A stretch of DNA of 64,000 nt, taken from positions 2,418,001 through 2,482,000 of the forward strand of contig NZ_CP079218.1 in assembly GCF_019317285.1 (NCBI RefSeq), written 5' to 3'. A program made the position numbers and the translations under genes. The notes under the pieces were generated by a model. It was given only the letters and a program-made list of their open reading frames with translations, was not told the DNA's origin and ran no database searches. Below are positions 8,789-15,626 of this stretch, one piece after another. How positions within the stretch are numbered: position 1 is the stretch's first letter; each line of letters starts with the position of its first letter. Source of the DNA: Pedobacter sp. D749. Lineage in GTDB: Bacteria > Bacteroidota > Bacteroidia > Sphingobacteriales > Sphingobacteriaceae.

Positions 8789-10129
8789 ATGAATACGAGA
8801 ATTACAAAATCAACAATGTTGGTTGCATTATTGGGTTTATCATCACAATTGTTTGCCCAGGATACACCAACAACTACGAGTACCACTGGGCGTTTCTCTC
8901 CTAAAGAATTTCGTACCTGGTCAATAGGTGTACATGGAGGTTTGCTAACCCCAAGAACTATTTTTGGCAACTCTAATCACCAATTTCAAACTCCAGTAGA
9001 ACACATCGGTTATGGTGGTTACATTAAAAAACAAATTTTACCTCAATTAGGCATCCAAGCAGATTTCCTTGCAGGTAAAGTTGAAGAATTAAGAATCGCA
9101 AATGGTGTTGATGCTGCCGGAAATACAACTTACGCTGCAAACACTGGTTACAAAACCAACATCCAATGGTCTGGAGCTTTATCAGCAGTTTGGAATGTTG
9201 CCAACATTAACATTAATAATGAAAATGCGGTAATCATCCCTTACTTAAAAGCCGGTGCTGGTTACATGTCATCTGGTGCTACAACTATGCCAGCTAACAC
9301 ACAAGATGCAGGTTATTACAGAGAAGGCTGGTTTGTACCAGTAGGTGCCGGTTTTAAATTGGGTGTTGCCAAAGGTATCAATGTAGATTTAGGTTACGAT
9401 GTAAATTTTGTTAAATCTGCTAAGTTTGATGGGGTTAACTCTGGTGCTAACGACAGATTTGCTTATGCACACGCAGGTTTAGAATTTGCTTTAGGAAGTA
9501 AAGAAAAACCTCAGTTACAAAACTACAGCTCATTGGCTAACTTACGTCAGCAAAGTGCTGAAGAAAGTGCTGAATTAAGAAGAGCATTATCTACTGCTGA
9601 GCAAAATGCACAACGCGATAGAGAGCAATATGCTAAAGACCTTGGCGATGACGATAATGATGGTGTAGCTAACAAATTCGACAAATGTCCTGGCACTGCT
9701 TCAGGTACAGTTGTTGATGGTTCTGGTTGCCCAATCAAAGTTAAACGTGAAGTAATTAAAGAAACCAGAGTAATTACTGAAGAAGATCGTAAAGTGGTTA
9801 AAGATGCGATTTCTAACTTAGAATTCGATTTAGGTAAATCAACTATCCGTTCTAAATCATACGCTACTTTAAATCGTGTTGCTGGTTTATTGGTAGATAA
9901 AAACTTTAGCTTAAAATTAGCTGGTCACACTGATAATACCGGTGGCAGAGAGTTAAACTTACGTTTATCTAAAGACAGAGCTGAATCAGTAAAAGCTTAC
10001 TTAGTATCTCAAGGTGCAAATGCATCACGAATTGAAGCTACAGGTTACGGACCTGACCAGCCAATTGCAACAAATAAAACTGCAGCTGGCCGTCAACAAA
10101 ACCGTCGTGTAGAGTTTACTTTATACTAA
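8789..10129 (+). CDS. OmpA-family outer membrane protein with thrombospondin-type-3 repeat
   Basis: 446 aa. A signal peptide (residues 1-24, ending L-F-A-Q) is followed by an N-terminal beta-barrel of about 220 residues with many alternating aromatic strands. Then come a short Gln/Glu/Ala-rich helical linker, a calcium-binding TSP3-like 'DDDNDGVANKFDKCPGTAS' segment around 288-306, and a C-terminal OmpA peptidoglycan-binding domain with 'LAGHTDNTGGRELNLRLSKD' and 'ATGYGPDQPIA'. It should anchor the outer membrane to peptidoglycan and is likely an abundant structural protein. It is monocistronic with its own terminator at 10151-10187. Confidence 0.93.
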   Translation: MNTRITKSTMLVALLGLSSQLFAQDTPTTTSTTGRFSPKEFRTWSIGVHGGLLTPRTIFGNSNHQFQTPVEHIGYGGYIKKQILPQLGIQADFLAGKVEELRIANGVDAAGNTTYAANTGYKTNIQWSGALSAVWNVANININNENAVIIPYLKAGAGYMSSGATTMPANTQDAGYYREGWFVPVGAGFKLGVAKGINVDLGYDVNFVKSAKFDGVNSGANDRFAYAHAGLEFALGSKEKPQLQNYSSLANLRQQSAEESAELRRALSTAEQNAQRDREQYAKDLGDDDNDGVANKFDKCPGTASGTVVDGSGCPIKVKREVIKETRVITEEDRKVVKDAISNLEFDLGKSTIRSKSYATLNRVAGLLVDKNFSLKLAGHTDNTGGRELNLRLSKDRAESVKAYLVSQGANASRIEATGYGPDQPIATNKTAAGRQQNRRVEFTLY

Positions 10130-10150
10130 TCGTAAATAACGGTTAACGAA

Positions 10151-10188
10151 AAAAGCTCCTCAGATTAATTTCTGAGGAGCTTTTTTTA
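10151..10188 (+). terminator. Rho-independent terminator after the OmpA-family gene
   Basis: Arms AGCTCCTCAG (10154-10163) and CTGAGGAGCT (10172-10181) enclose an 8-base loop and run into a T tract to 10187. It lies 21 bases after the stop. Confidence 0.95.
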
Positions 10189-10202
10189 TATAGTAGAAAT
10201 CA

Positions 10203-10281
10203 GTCATCCTAAACCTTTTCAGGATTGTTATTGGCGGAATAAACCCTGAAATAAATCCGATAGCTACCGGATCAGGGTGAC
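10203..10281. repeat. REP-like element ('gtcatcct ... agggtgac')
   Basis: Begins 'gtcatcct' and ends 'atcagggtgac', with internal 'ccctgaaataaatccgata' and 'ccggatcaggg'. Its boundaries (gtcat / gtgac) match those of the elements at 18829-18896 and 25722-25795. It sits between the convergent OmpA-family and helicase-like genes. Confidence 0.6.
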
Positions 10282-10290
10282 TCACCGTTG

Positions 10291-11589
10291 TTAAGACAAT
10301 CCCTTTTTATTCTTATAGGTCATTTTGGCTTTAGTGCCTGCGCTATAATTATAGTTTTTTAGATTGCTGGCTTTCTTTTCATGAAATGCAGCACCGCGCT
10401 CAGAAGATTCATCTTCTTCGGCACCTTTTTTTTTCTTCGGTTTATCAGCAGCATCAACCACTTTCAAATCTTCAGGTAATTCCATTACCTCCAATTTCTG
10501 GCCAATAGCCTGCTCAATTTTTTTCACCTCAATCAATTCAATATCGGTAGAAAAAGTAATGGCCACCACATCTTCATCGCCATGTTTAACAATGCGCTGA
10601 ATTAAAGTTTCTTTCTGCTCTGGCAATTCTAAGTGCAGGATAAAAGGAATCCCTTCAATATTGAGTTCGCCTAAATTCTCATTGGCCACAATTAAAACCC
10701 GCGCCTCTGGGTTATTTTTAAAGTCTTCAATATCATCGTAACCTTTATCATCAAAAAACAGCGAGCGATAGATACTGATCTCACCTTCTTTATGCTGATT
10801 AAAGTTTTTATAAACTGTTTGTGCCGTTAAACGTGTATTTACAAAAACCACAACTTTATCAAAAATTTCAGTATCGCCCAATAATAAGGTTAACAGGTTT
10901 AGCTTTGTTCTGAAATTCGGCACCAGATAAAGCATCTGCTGATAAACTTCCGCTTGCTTTTCGCCTAATTCATCAACCTCGATGGTTGTGGTAGAATCTT
11001 TCATAAAAGGCGAAATCATGTGGTTCAATTTTTCGTGCATTACCTCAGTAAATACCACATGCTGGGATTTATAGGCACTGTTTGCTAATTCTACAACTGG
11101 TAATTGCAGGCCTTTTTTAACAATAAGTTCCGCATTATCCACTATAAACAACTGGATTTTGTTTGTATTTAGTGCCAATTTAAGGTACAAGGCACGGGCA
11201 CGGTCTGGTACTGCTACAATAATATCGCAGCCATCTGTTATTTCATTCATTTGAGCATCAACAGCGCCACGGCTATCAATTCCTAAAATTCTAAATGTAC
11301 TGTTCCGGTTTAATAATTTAAATTGTTCCAAAACATGATCAACATGTTCCGCATCCGGCACTAAAATTAAAGCCCTCGGCGCTTCCTCAAAGGCGTATTT
11401 CAACTTCATTAAAGTAGCCAAAACATAAGTTGTTGTTTTTCCCGAACCCTCTGGTCCCACCGCTATAACATCTTGTCCACCTAAAATGCGCGACATTGTT
11501 CTGGACTGGATTTCTTTTGGAGTTAAAAATCCTGCATCAGTCATGGCCGTTACAAGTGGTTTGCTAAGTTTTAATTTATCTAAAGACAC
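10291..11589 (-). CDS. Degenerate DEAD-box-type helicase-like protein
   Basis: 432 aa with the two RecA-like lobes of a DEAD-box RNA helicase. The Q motif (P24-K-E-I-Q) and Walker A 'GPEGSGKTT' (45-53) are intact. Motif II, normally DEAD, is DNAE (151-154). Motif III, normally SAT, is F-T-E-V (180-183). Motif V (about 297-313, 'VLIVANENLGELNIEGI') lacks its arginine, and motif VI, normally HRxGRxGR, is 'QRIVKHGDED' (331-340) and lacks both arginine fingers. The C-terminus is a Lys/Ser-rich tail as in many RNA helicases. I infer that it can bind a nucleotide and RNA but is unlikely to unwind RNA efficiently. The frame is intact, so this is a diverged gene rather than a pseudogene. Confidence 0.82.
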   Translation of the reverse strand: MSLDKLKLSKPLVTAMTDAGFLTPKEIQSRTMSRILGGQDVIAVGPEGSGKTTTYVLATLMKLKYAFEEAPRALILVPDAEHVDHVLEQFKLLNRNSTFRILGIDSRGAVDAQMNEITDGCDIIVAVPDRARALYLKLALNTNKIQLFIVDNAELIVKKGLQLPVVELANSAYKSQHVVFTEVMHEKLNHMISPFMKDSTTTIEVDELGEKQAEVYQQMLYLVPNFRTKLNLLTLLLGDTEIFDKVVVFVNTRLTAQTVYKNFNQHKEGEISIYRSLFFDDKGYDDIEDFKNNPEARVLIVANENLGELNIEGIPFILHLELPEQKETLIQRIVKHGDEDVVAITFSTDIELIEVKKIEQAIGQKLEVMELPEDLKVVDAADKPKKKKGAEEDESSERGAAFHEKKASNLKNYNYSAGTKAKMTYKNKKGLS

Positions 11590-11833
11590 AATTACTATTT
11601 TAATGTTTGAACTGCAAATATCCTTAAAATAATTAGCTTTTCTGAATTTGAATTTAAAGGCTTAAAAATAGATCAAAAGAAAAAATTGAAATATTTCTGA
11701 TAAGGCTATCAACTTCAACCCGATATTTCAATAAAATTGAATTAAAATAAAAATTATTTTCCTGTAAATGAGTTAGTTAAAATATTTTTTCACCTAATAA
11801 CTACTAAATCTATAGATTTTATATACTTATTTT
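11590..11833. other. AT-rich intergenic region, no gene seen
   Basis: Between the divergent helicase-like gene and the small unit starting at about 11834. Very AT-rich, no ORF and no hairpin of note; presumably holds the helicase-like gene promoter. Confidence 0.4.
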
Positions 11834-11841
11834 TATATTTG
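11834..11841 (+). promoter_or_regulatory. Bacteroidota -7 box (TATATTTG) ahead of a heptamer repeat
   Basis: Perfect TAnnTTTG. The predicted transcript start, about 11846-11848, falls at the first unit of the CATTAAT tandem repeat. No convincing -33 TTTG. Confidence 0.5.
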
Positions 11842-11846
11842 CTCAT

Positions 11847-11888
11847 CATTAATCATTAATCATTAATCATTAATCATTAATCATTAAC
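11847..11888 (+). repeat. Heptanucleotide tandem repeat (CATTAAT x5 + CATTAAC)
   Basis: Five exact copies of CATTAAT (11847-11881) followed by CATTAAC (11882-11888). The array starts where transcription from the 11834-11841 box should begin and ends 33 bases before the ATG of the small ORF. Simple heptamer arrays can change length by slippage. Confidence 0.9.
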
Positions 11889-11921
11889 AAAAAATATGTT
11901 GAACAATTAAACAATAAAATC

Positions 11922-12083
11922 ATGTCGATTTATTTTCAGTACCCAGCCATAGCTGAATATCCGAAACTCATTTATCCTTTGCAAACAGAAACTGAAGAAC
12001 CGGCAATTGTAACGGATGAAGATAGTGCAAATAAAGAACAAATTTTAGAGCTGAGAGATTATTTAGCACTAAAGCAATTATAA
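11922..12083 (+). CDS. Small ORF, 53 aa, unknown function
   Basis: ATG 11922 to TAA 12083. The product starts MSIYFQYPAIAEYPKL, has an acidic middle (TETEEP, TDEDSANKEQ) and ends ILELRDYLALKQL, which could form a short helix. No signal peptide, membrane segment or Cys. I do not recognise it. Support comes from context: it sits between a consensus promoter box with a heptamer leader and a tRNA-like sequence that begins seven bases after its stop. It could be a real microprotein or a leader ORF controlling what follows. Confidence 0.45.
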   Translation: MSIYFQYPAIAEYPKLIYPLQTETEEPAIVTDEDSANKEQILELRDYLALKQL

Positions 12084-12089
12084 AAATAC

Positions 12090-12160
12090 GGCCAGTTGAC
12101 CGATGGGAAGGTTGGAGTTTCATAAACTCTTTATAATGGTTCGAATCCATTACTAGGCCG
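12090..12160 (+). tRNA. tRNA-like sequence, anticodon CAT (atypical acceptor stem)
   Basis: A cloverleaf can be drawn. Acceptor 5' GGCCAGT (12090-12096), D stem ACC/GGT with an 8-base loop GATGGGAA, anticodon stem GGAGT/ACTCT (12114-12118/12126-12130) with loop TTCATAA giving CAT at 12121-12123. A 4-base variable loop follows, then a perfect T arm AATGG-TTCGAAT-CCATT (12135-12151), and the 3' acceptor ACTAGGCC (12152-12159) with G as discriminator. The acceptor pairs only if A12155 is bulged (GGCC/GGCC plus AGT/ACT). CCA is not encoded. The T arm and anticodon arm are convincing; the bulge and the 3-bp D stem make it either an unusual Met/Ile2-type tRNA or a decaying one. Confidence 0.5.
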
Positions 12161-12242
12161 CAAAGTGTATCTCATAACACTTTATCCTGATTCTGCTCAA
12201 TCAGGCAAGATTTGGTTATCTTATATTTGTTTTGTTGTTAGC

Positions 12243-12272
12243 AAAGGCTATCCGCGATGGGTAGCCTTTACC
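12243..12272 (+). terminator. Hairpin, possible terminator of the tRNA-like unit
   Basis: AAAGGCTATCC (12243-12253) pairs with GGGTAGCCTTT (12259-12269) over 11 bp with one G-T, with a 5-base loop. The downstream T run is weak (TTTACCTTTCT), so termination efficiency is uncertain. Confidence 0.5.
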
Positions 12273-12371
12273 TTTCTGAGTAAATACAATGATCCTGAGC
12301 ACTGCGAAGGATTTCGACCAAATATCCTAACTTTTTGATTATTTAGAAGCTCAGTTTCAGTGCCTATGGTC

Positions 12372-12467
12372 AGGGCTTGGTCCTGCTGTTCACTGCAATC
12401 TTTTTGGAAATATATTCACAAATACAATATTGTGTAGCCAAAAAGTATTTCCGTTTCCATCAGGGCT
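12372..12467. repeat. Intergenic element with CTTTTTGG/CCAAAAAG inverted repeat
   Basis: Outer blocks 'agggcttggtcctgctgttc' and 'tttccatcagggct' flank the inverted repeat CTTTTTGG (12400-12407) / CCAAAAAG (12438-12445). I recall similar non-coding blocks as common between genes in Flavobacterium and Pedobacter genomes; only one copy lies in this window. Confidence 0.5.
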
Positions 12468-12568
12468 ATTTAAGCAGATACAGTGATTTAAAACTGAATA
12501 ATTAATAGTGCTAAAACTTAATTAATAGATTCTTCGCTGCTACCTTCGGCAGATTCTAATAGAAATAT

Positions 12569-12671
12569 CGTCCTCTCGACCGGAGCAACGCGAAGTGGAG
12601 AGATCTATACAGGCAGATTTTGCTGCGCAGAGCCTTCGGGTTCTCGACTGCGTTACACTCTGCTCTAAATG
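12569..12671. repeat. REP-like element copy, family A (bipartite)
   Basis: Starts 'cgtcctctcgaccggagc', contains 'agtggagagatctata' and ends 'gttctcgactgcgtt' plus 'gctctaaatga'. The layout is the same as 13995-14103: two palindromic ends in opposite orientation with a variable middle. Confidence 0.65.
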
Positions 12672-12856
12672 ATGGTAACTTGAGAGAATTTACGCGTAGA
12701 TTAATTGCTATCATTCATATTCACTTTAATTACAATAAATTATCGCTAAGCACAACAAAAACTTTTTTTTCAAAATCTCAAAACATTTTATTTCATTCGT
12801 GGTTATTTATATAATTCACATTATACTAATCTTTTACAGATTAATTTGTTTGGTTT

Positions 12857-12893
12857 AAAAAAGGGATTTATGGATATAAATCCCTTTTCTTTT
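12857..12893 (+). terminator. Rho-independent terminator with no obvious upstream gene
   Basis: AAGGGATTTAT (12861-12871), loop GGAT, ATAAATCCCTT (12876-12886), followed by TTCTTTTA, with an A run on the 5' side. It is a strong hairpin, but no coding gene precedes it for over 700 bp on the plus strand. It may end an unrecognised small RNA or the 11.8-kb unit, or act as an attenuator for the carboxypeptidase gene 57 bases downstream. Confidence 0.75.
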
Positions 12894-12949
12894 ATGCAAG
12901 AATTTTAAATCATATATTTAGCCATATCAATTCCACTACCCTATTTTAG

Positions 12950-13972
12950 ATGAACAGAAAACATTTCCTTTCTTCATTTATAGCAGCTGCAACTGTATTT
13001 CCTGCTTTTAAAACCTTGGCAAATACCATAGACAATGAAAGTTCATCGTTTAAAATCCCACCATACTTAAAACCTGGTGATAACATTGGAATAACAAGTC
13101 CGGCAGGATACATTACCCTGGAACAGATTCAGCCTTCTGTTTTACAAATGCAAAGTTGGGGTTTTACAATAAAAGTAGGCGATACCATTGGCAAACGCGA
13201 TTTTACTTATGGCGGTACCGATGATGAAAGGTTAGCGGATTTTCAGCAAATGCTTGATGATCCAAATATAAATGCCATTATGTGTGCCCGTGGTGGTTAT
13301 GGTTTTGTACGGATAATCGATAAACTCGATTTCTCTTTGTTCAAAAGAAAACCAAAATGGATTATTGGCTTTAGTGATATCACTGTTTTACATTGCCATT
13401 TGGCCAAGAATTATGGCATTGCCTCTATCCACTCCAAAATGTGCAATAGTTTTCCCGATGATTGGAGTAAAGCCGAACCCATACAGATTGAAACGATTTT
13501 ATCCATAAAAAACGCTTTAATTGGTGAGCAAATGGGTTACACCGCTCCTTCTAACATGAATAACCGGCAAGGAAAAGTTGATGGCATTTTAGTAGGCGGA
13601 AACCTGAGTATCATCGAAACACTGGCGGACAGCGATTCTGATTTAGATACAAAAGATAAAATCCTTTTTATCGAAGAAACTGGCGAATACCTCTACAGAA
13701 TTGATAGAATGTTGTGGAACCTAAAACGCAGCGGCAAACTGAAAAACCTAAAGGGATTAATTGTTGGTGGTTTTAAAATCAAACCTGATGATGCAGGCGA
13801 AGAATTTGGCAAAACCATTTATGATATTGTGCTCGAAAAGGTAAAAGAATACGCCTACCCTATCGCATTCGATTTTCCGGTTGGTCACCAACGTAATAAT
13901 TTTGCACTGAAATGTGGTATACGACATACTTTTATCGTAAATGAAACTGAGTCGGTATTACGAACGGTTTAA
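12950..13972 (+). CDS. Muramoyltetrapeptide LD-carboxypeptidase (S66 family)
   Basis: Removes the terminal D-Ala from murein tetrapeptides during peptidoglycan recycling. 340 aa. An export signal (about 1-25) begins 'MNRKHFLSSF', with an RK pair at the place of the Tat twin arginine. The S66 fold follows: 'ARGGYGFVRI' near 108-117, 'IIGFSDITVLHCHL' near 136-149 with the nucleophilic serine in G-F-S-D, 'FIEETGEYLYRIDR' with the catalytic glutamate region near 233-246, and 'FPVGHQRNNFAL' with the catalytic histidine near 307-318. Exported LD-carboxypeptidases are common in Bacteroidota. Transcribed alone. Confidence 0.9.
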   Translation: MNRKHFLSSFIAAATVFPAFKTLANTIDNESSSFKIPPYLKPGDNIGITSPAGYITLEQIQPSVLQMQSWGFTIKVGDTIGKRDFTYGGTDDERLADFQQMLDDPNINAIMCARGGYGFVRIIDKLDFSLFKRKPKWIIGFSDITVLHCHLAKNYGIASIHSKMCNSFPDDWSKAEPIQIETILSIKNALIGEQMGYTAPSNMNNRQGKVDGILVGGNLSIIETLADSDSDLDTKDKILFIEETGEYLYRIDRMLWNLKRSGKLKNLKGLIVGGFKIKPDDAGEEFGKTIYDIVLEKVKEYAYPIAFDFPVGHQRNNFALKCGIRHTFIVNETESVLRTV

Positions 13973-13994
13973 CTTATTTTACCATTCGTATTTT

Positions 13995-14103
13995 CGTCAT
14001 CTCGCCTGAAACGTAGTGGAATGGAGAGATATACCTCGATAGATTTAGCTTCGCTGAGCACTTACGTGGTTCTCGGCTGCGTTTGCACTACGATCGAAAT
14101 GAC
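13995..14103. repeat. REP-like element copy, family A (bipartite)
   Basis: Begins 'cgtcatctcgcctgaaacg', contains 'atggagagatata' and ends 'gttctcggctgcgtttgc' plus 'gatcgaaatgac'. It is the most complete copy of this family in the window. Confidence 0.7.
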
Positions 14104-14242
14104 TAGCTTTATCATGCTCAAAATAACATACAATCTACTCTTTCTGTTAAAACTCAAAACTGACTAATCTCAAAGTTCTAACCTTTCGTCGCAGCATTTT
14201 CTGCATTGGTCTCAATTGTTAAAATGCGGCCTTAACCGGATA

Positions 14243-14250
14243 TATTTTTG
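14243..14250 (+). promoter_or_regulatory. Bacteroidota -7 box (TATTTTTG) of the tolC-macAB operon
   Basis: Matches TAnnTTTG exactly; the expected transcript start near 14255 leaves a leader of about 30 bases. A TTG at 14216-14218 is a weak -33 candidate with 24-base spacing. Confidence 0.45.
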
Positions 14251-14285
14251 TGTTCAATAGTTCATAGACACAAAATTTATTCGCC

Positions 14286-15581
14286 ATGAGCAGATACATT
14301 AAATATATTGTCGTACTCATTTTGCTTGGTGCGGGCTACAAAAGCAGAGCTCAGGATATCCCACAGGTTTGGGATCTGAAAACGGCTATCGAGTATGCCA
14401 AAGAAAAAAACATCAACATCAATACCTTAAAGCTGAGTTCGCAAACTGCTGAGCAAAATTTAATTGCTTCAAAAGCCGCTGTACTCCCAAATTTATCGGG
14501 AAATGTTTCACAAGCCATTACCAATTATAAATCCGGTTTGCAAAATACAAGTGGTTTTGGCTTAAGTTCAGATATGACGCTTTATAATGGAAGTTATTTA
14601 AAAAACGATATCAAGTCTAAAGAACTCAGCCTGCAAACCGCAAATCTATCGGTAGAAGCAGCTAAAAACGATATTACCATCTCCATCACCCAGGCCTATC
14701 TGAATATTTTATTGGCCAGAGAAAATATCACCTATTTAAAAGATTTGTTGACCACCAGCGAGGCCCAGGTTAAACAATCAGAACAGCAATTTAAATTTGG
14801 AACCATAGCCAAAAAAGATTTATTGCAGTTGCAGGCCACTTATGCCAACGATAAATATACGTTGGTTACTGCACAAAATACTTTACAGCAAAATATTTTA
14901 ACCTTAAAGCAACTGTTGCAAATTCCTACAACTACACCTTTCGAAGTAAGTACAACCGATACCGTTGCCGTTGCTCCAGCATTGGATAATTTAGCCTCGG
15001 CACAAGATCAAGCCTTGCGTACCCGTCCGGAAATTAAAAGCGGAGAATTGAATATCCAGCTTCAAAGCACCGAACTGGCCAAAGCAAAATCAACCTTACG
15101 CCCAACGCTGAGTTTAGGAGGATCGCTAAATACAGGCTATAACAATAATAATATCGGTGGTTATGGATACCAGTTAAATAATAGTTTTTATCAAAACTTA
15201 GGTTTAACACTTTCCATTCCGATTTTTGATAGAAAAGTGACCAAAACAAATGTGGCGAAAGCAAATATCGGCATTGAGCAGGCCCGTTTATCGCTTTTAG
15301 ATGCCAAAACAACTTTGACTCAAAATGTAGAACGTGCTTACATTAACGTACAAAATGCAAACAGCCAATATGCCGCTGCGCAAGAGCAGTTTAAATATAC
15401 AAGCGAGGCATTAAGGATTTCTAACGCAGCTTTAAAAGAAGGTACCAATAACATTGTAGAAAACCTGCAACAGAAAAATTTATATGTGCAGGCATTACAG
15501 GCCTTTGTTCAGGCAAAATATACAGCAAGTCTTTATACCAAGATCTATAACTTTTATACAGGAGTTCCTATTACTAACTAA
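14286..15581 (+). CDS. TolC-family outer membrane efflux protein
   Basis: 431 aa. The signal peptide ends near 22 (S-R-A-Q). Then come two OEP repeats of long amphipathic helices rich in Gln, Ala and Asn, as expected of the TolC periplasmic tunnel, with the short beta-strand regions that insert in the outer membrane. Conserved feel: 'WDLKTAIEYAKEKNIN' at the start of repeat one and 'SIPIFDRKVTKTNVAKANIG' in repeat two. First gene of an operon with a MacA-like adaptor and split MacB, so it forms the exit duct of a tripartite ABC efflux pump. Confidence 0.9.
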   Translation: MSRYIKYIVVLILLGAGYKSRAQDIPQVWDLKTAIEYAKEKNININTLKLSSQTAEQNLIASKAAVLPNLSGNVSQAITNYKSGLQNTSGFGLSSDMTLYNGSYLKNDIKSKELSLQTANLSVEAAKNDITISITQAYLNILLARENITYLKDLLTTSEAQVKQSEQQFKFGTIAKKDLLQLQATYANDKYTLVTAQNTLQQNILTLKQLLQIPTTTPFEVSTTDTVAVAPALDNLASAQDQALRTRPEIKSGELNIQLQSTELAKAKSTLRPTLSLGGSLNTGYNNNNIGGYGYQLNNSFYQNLGLTLSIPIFDRKVTKTNVAKANIGIEQARLSLLDAKTTLTQNVERAYINVQNANSQYAAAQEQFKYTSEALRISNAALKEGTNNIVENLQQKNLYVQALQAFVQAKYTASLYTKIYNFYTGVPITN

Positions 15582-15626
15582 AATACATGATGATGGCTAC
15601 CGCCTAGTCTGCTTAATATTTGAATC

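Larger units (their letters stand above)
12273..12856. other. Gene-poor region made largely of dispersed repeats
   Basis: No credible gene. It contains REP-like remnants at 12292-12312 and 12569-12671 and a separate element at 12372-12467. Short open frames here (for example 12620-12814) run through the repeats and have no gene-like features. Confidence 0.55.
13973..14285. other. Intergenic region: REP-like element, then promoter region of the tolC-macAB operon
   Basis: Holds the repeat at 13995-14103 and a -7 box at 14243-14250. No gene seen. Confidence 0.5.

Noticed and set aside
11847-11888. CATTAAT array as a CRISPR
   Set aside because: Seven-base units without spacers; simple tandem repeat.
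12620-12814. 64-codon ORF
   Set aside because: Starts inside a REP-like element, has no recognisable features and no promoter.
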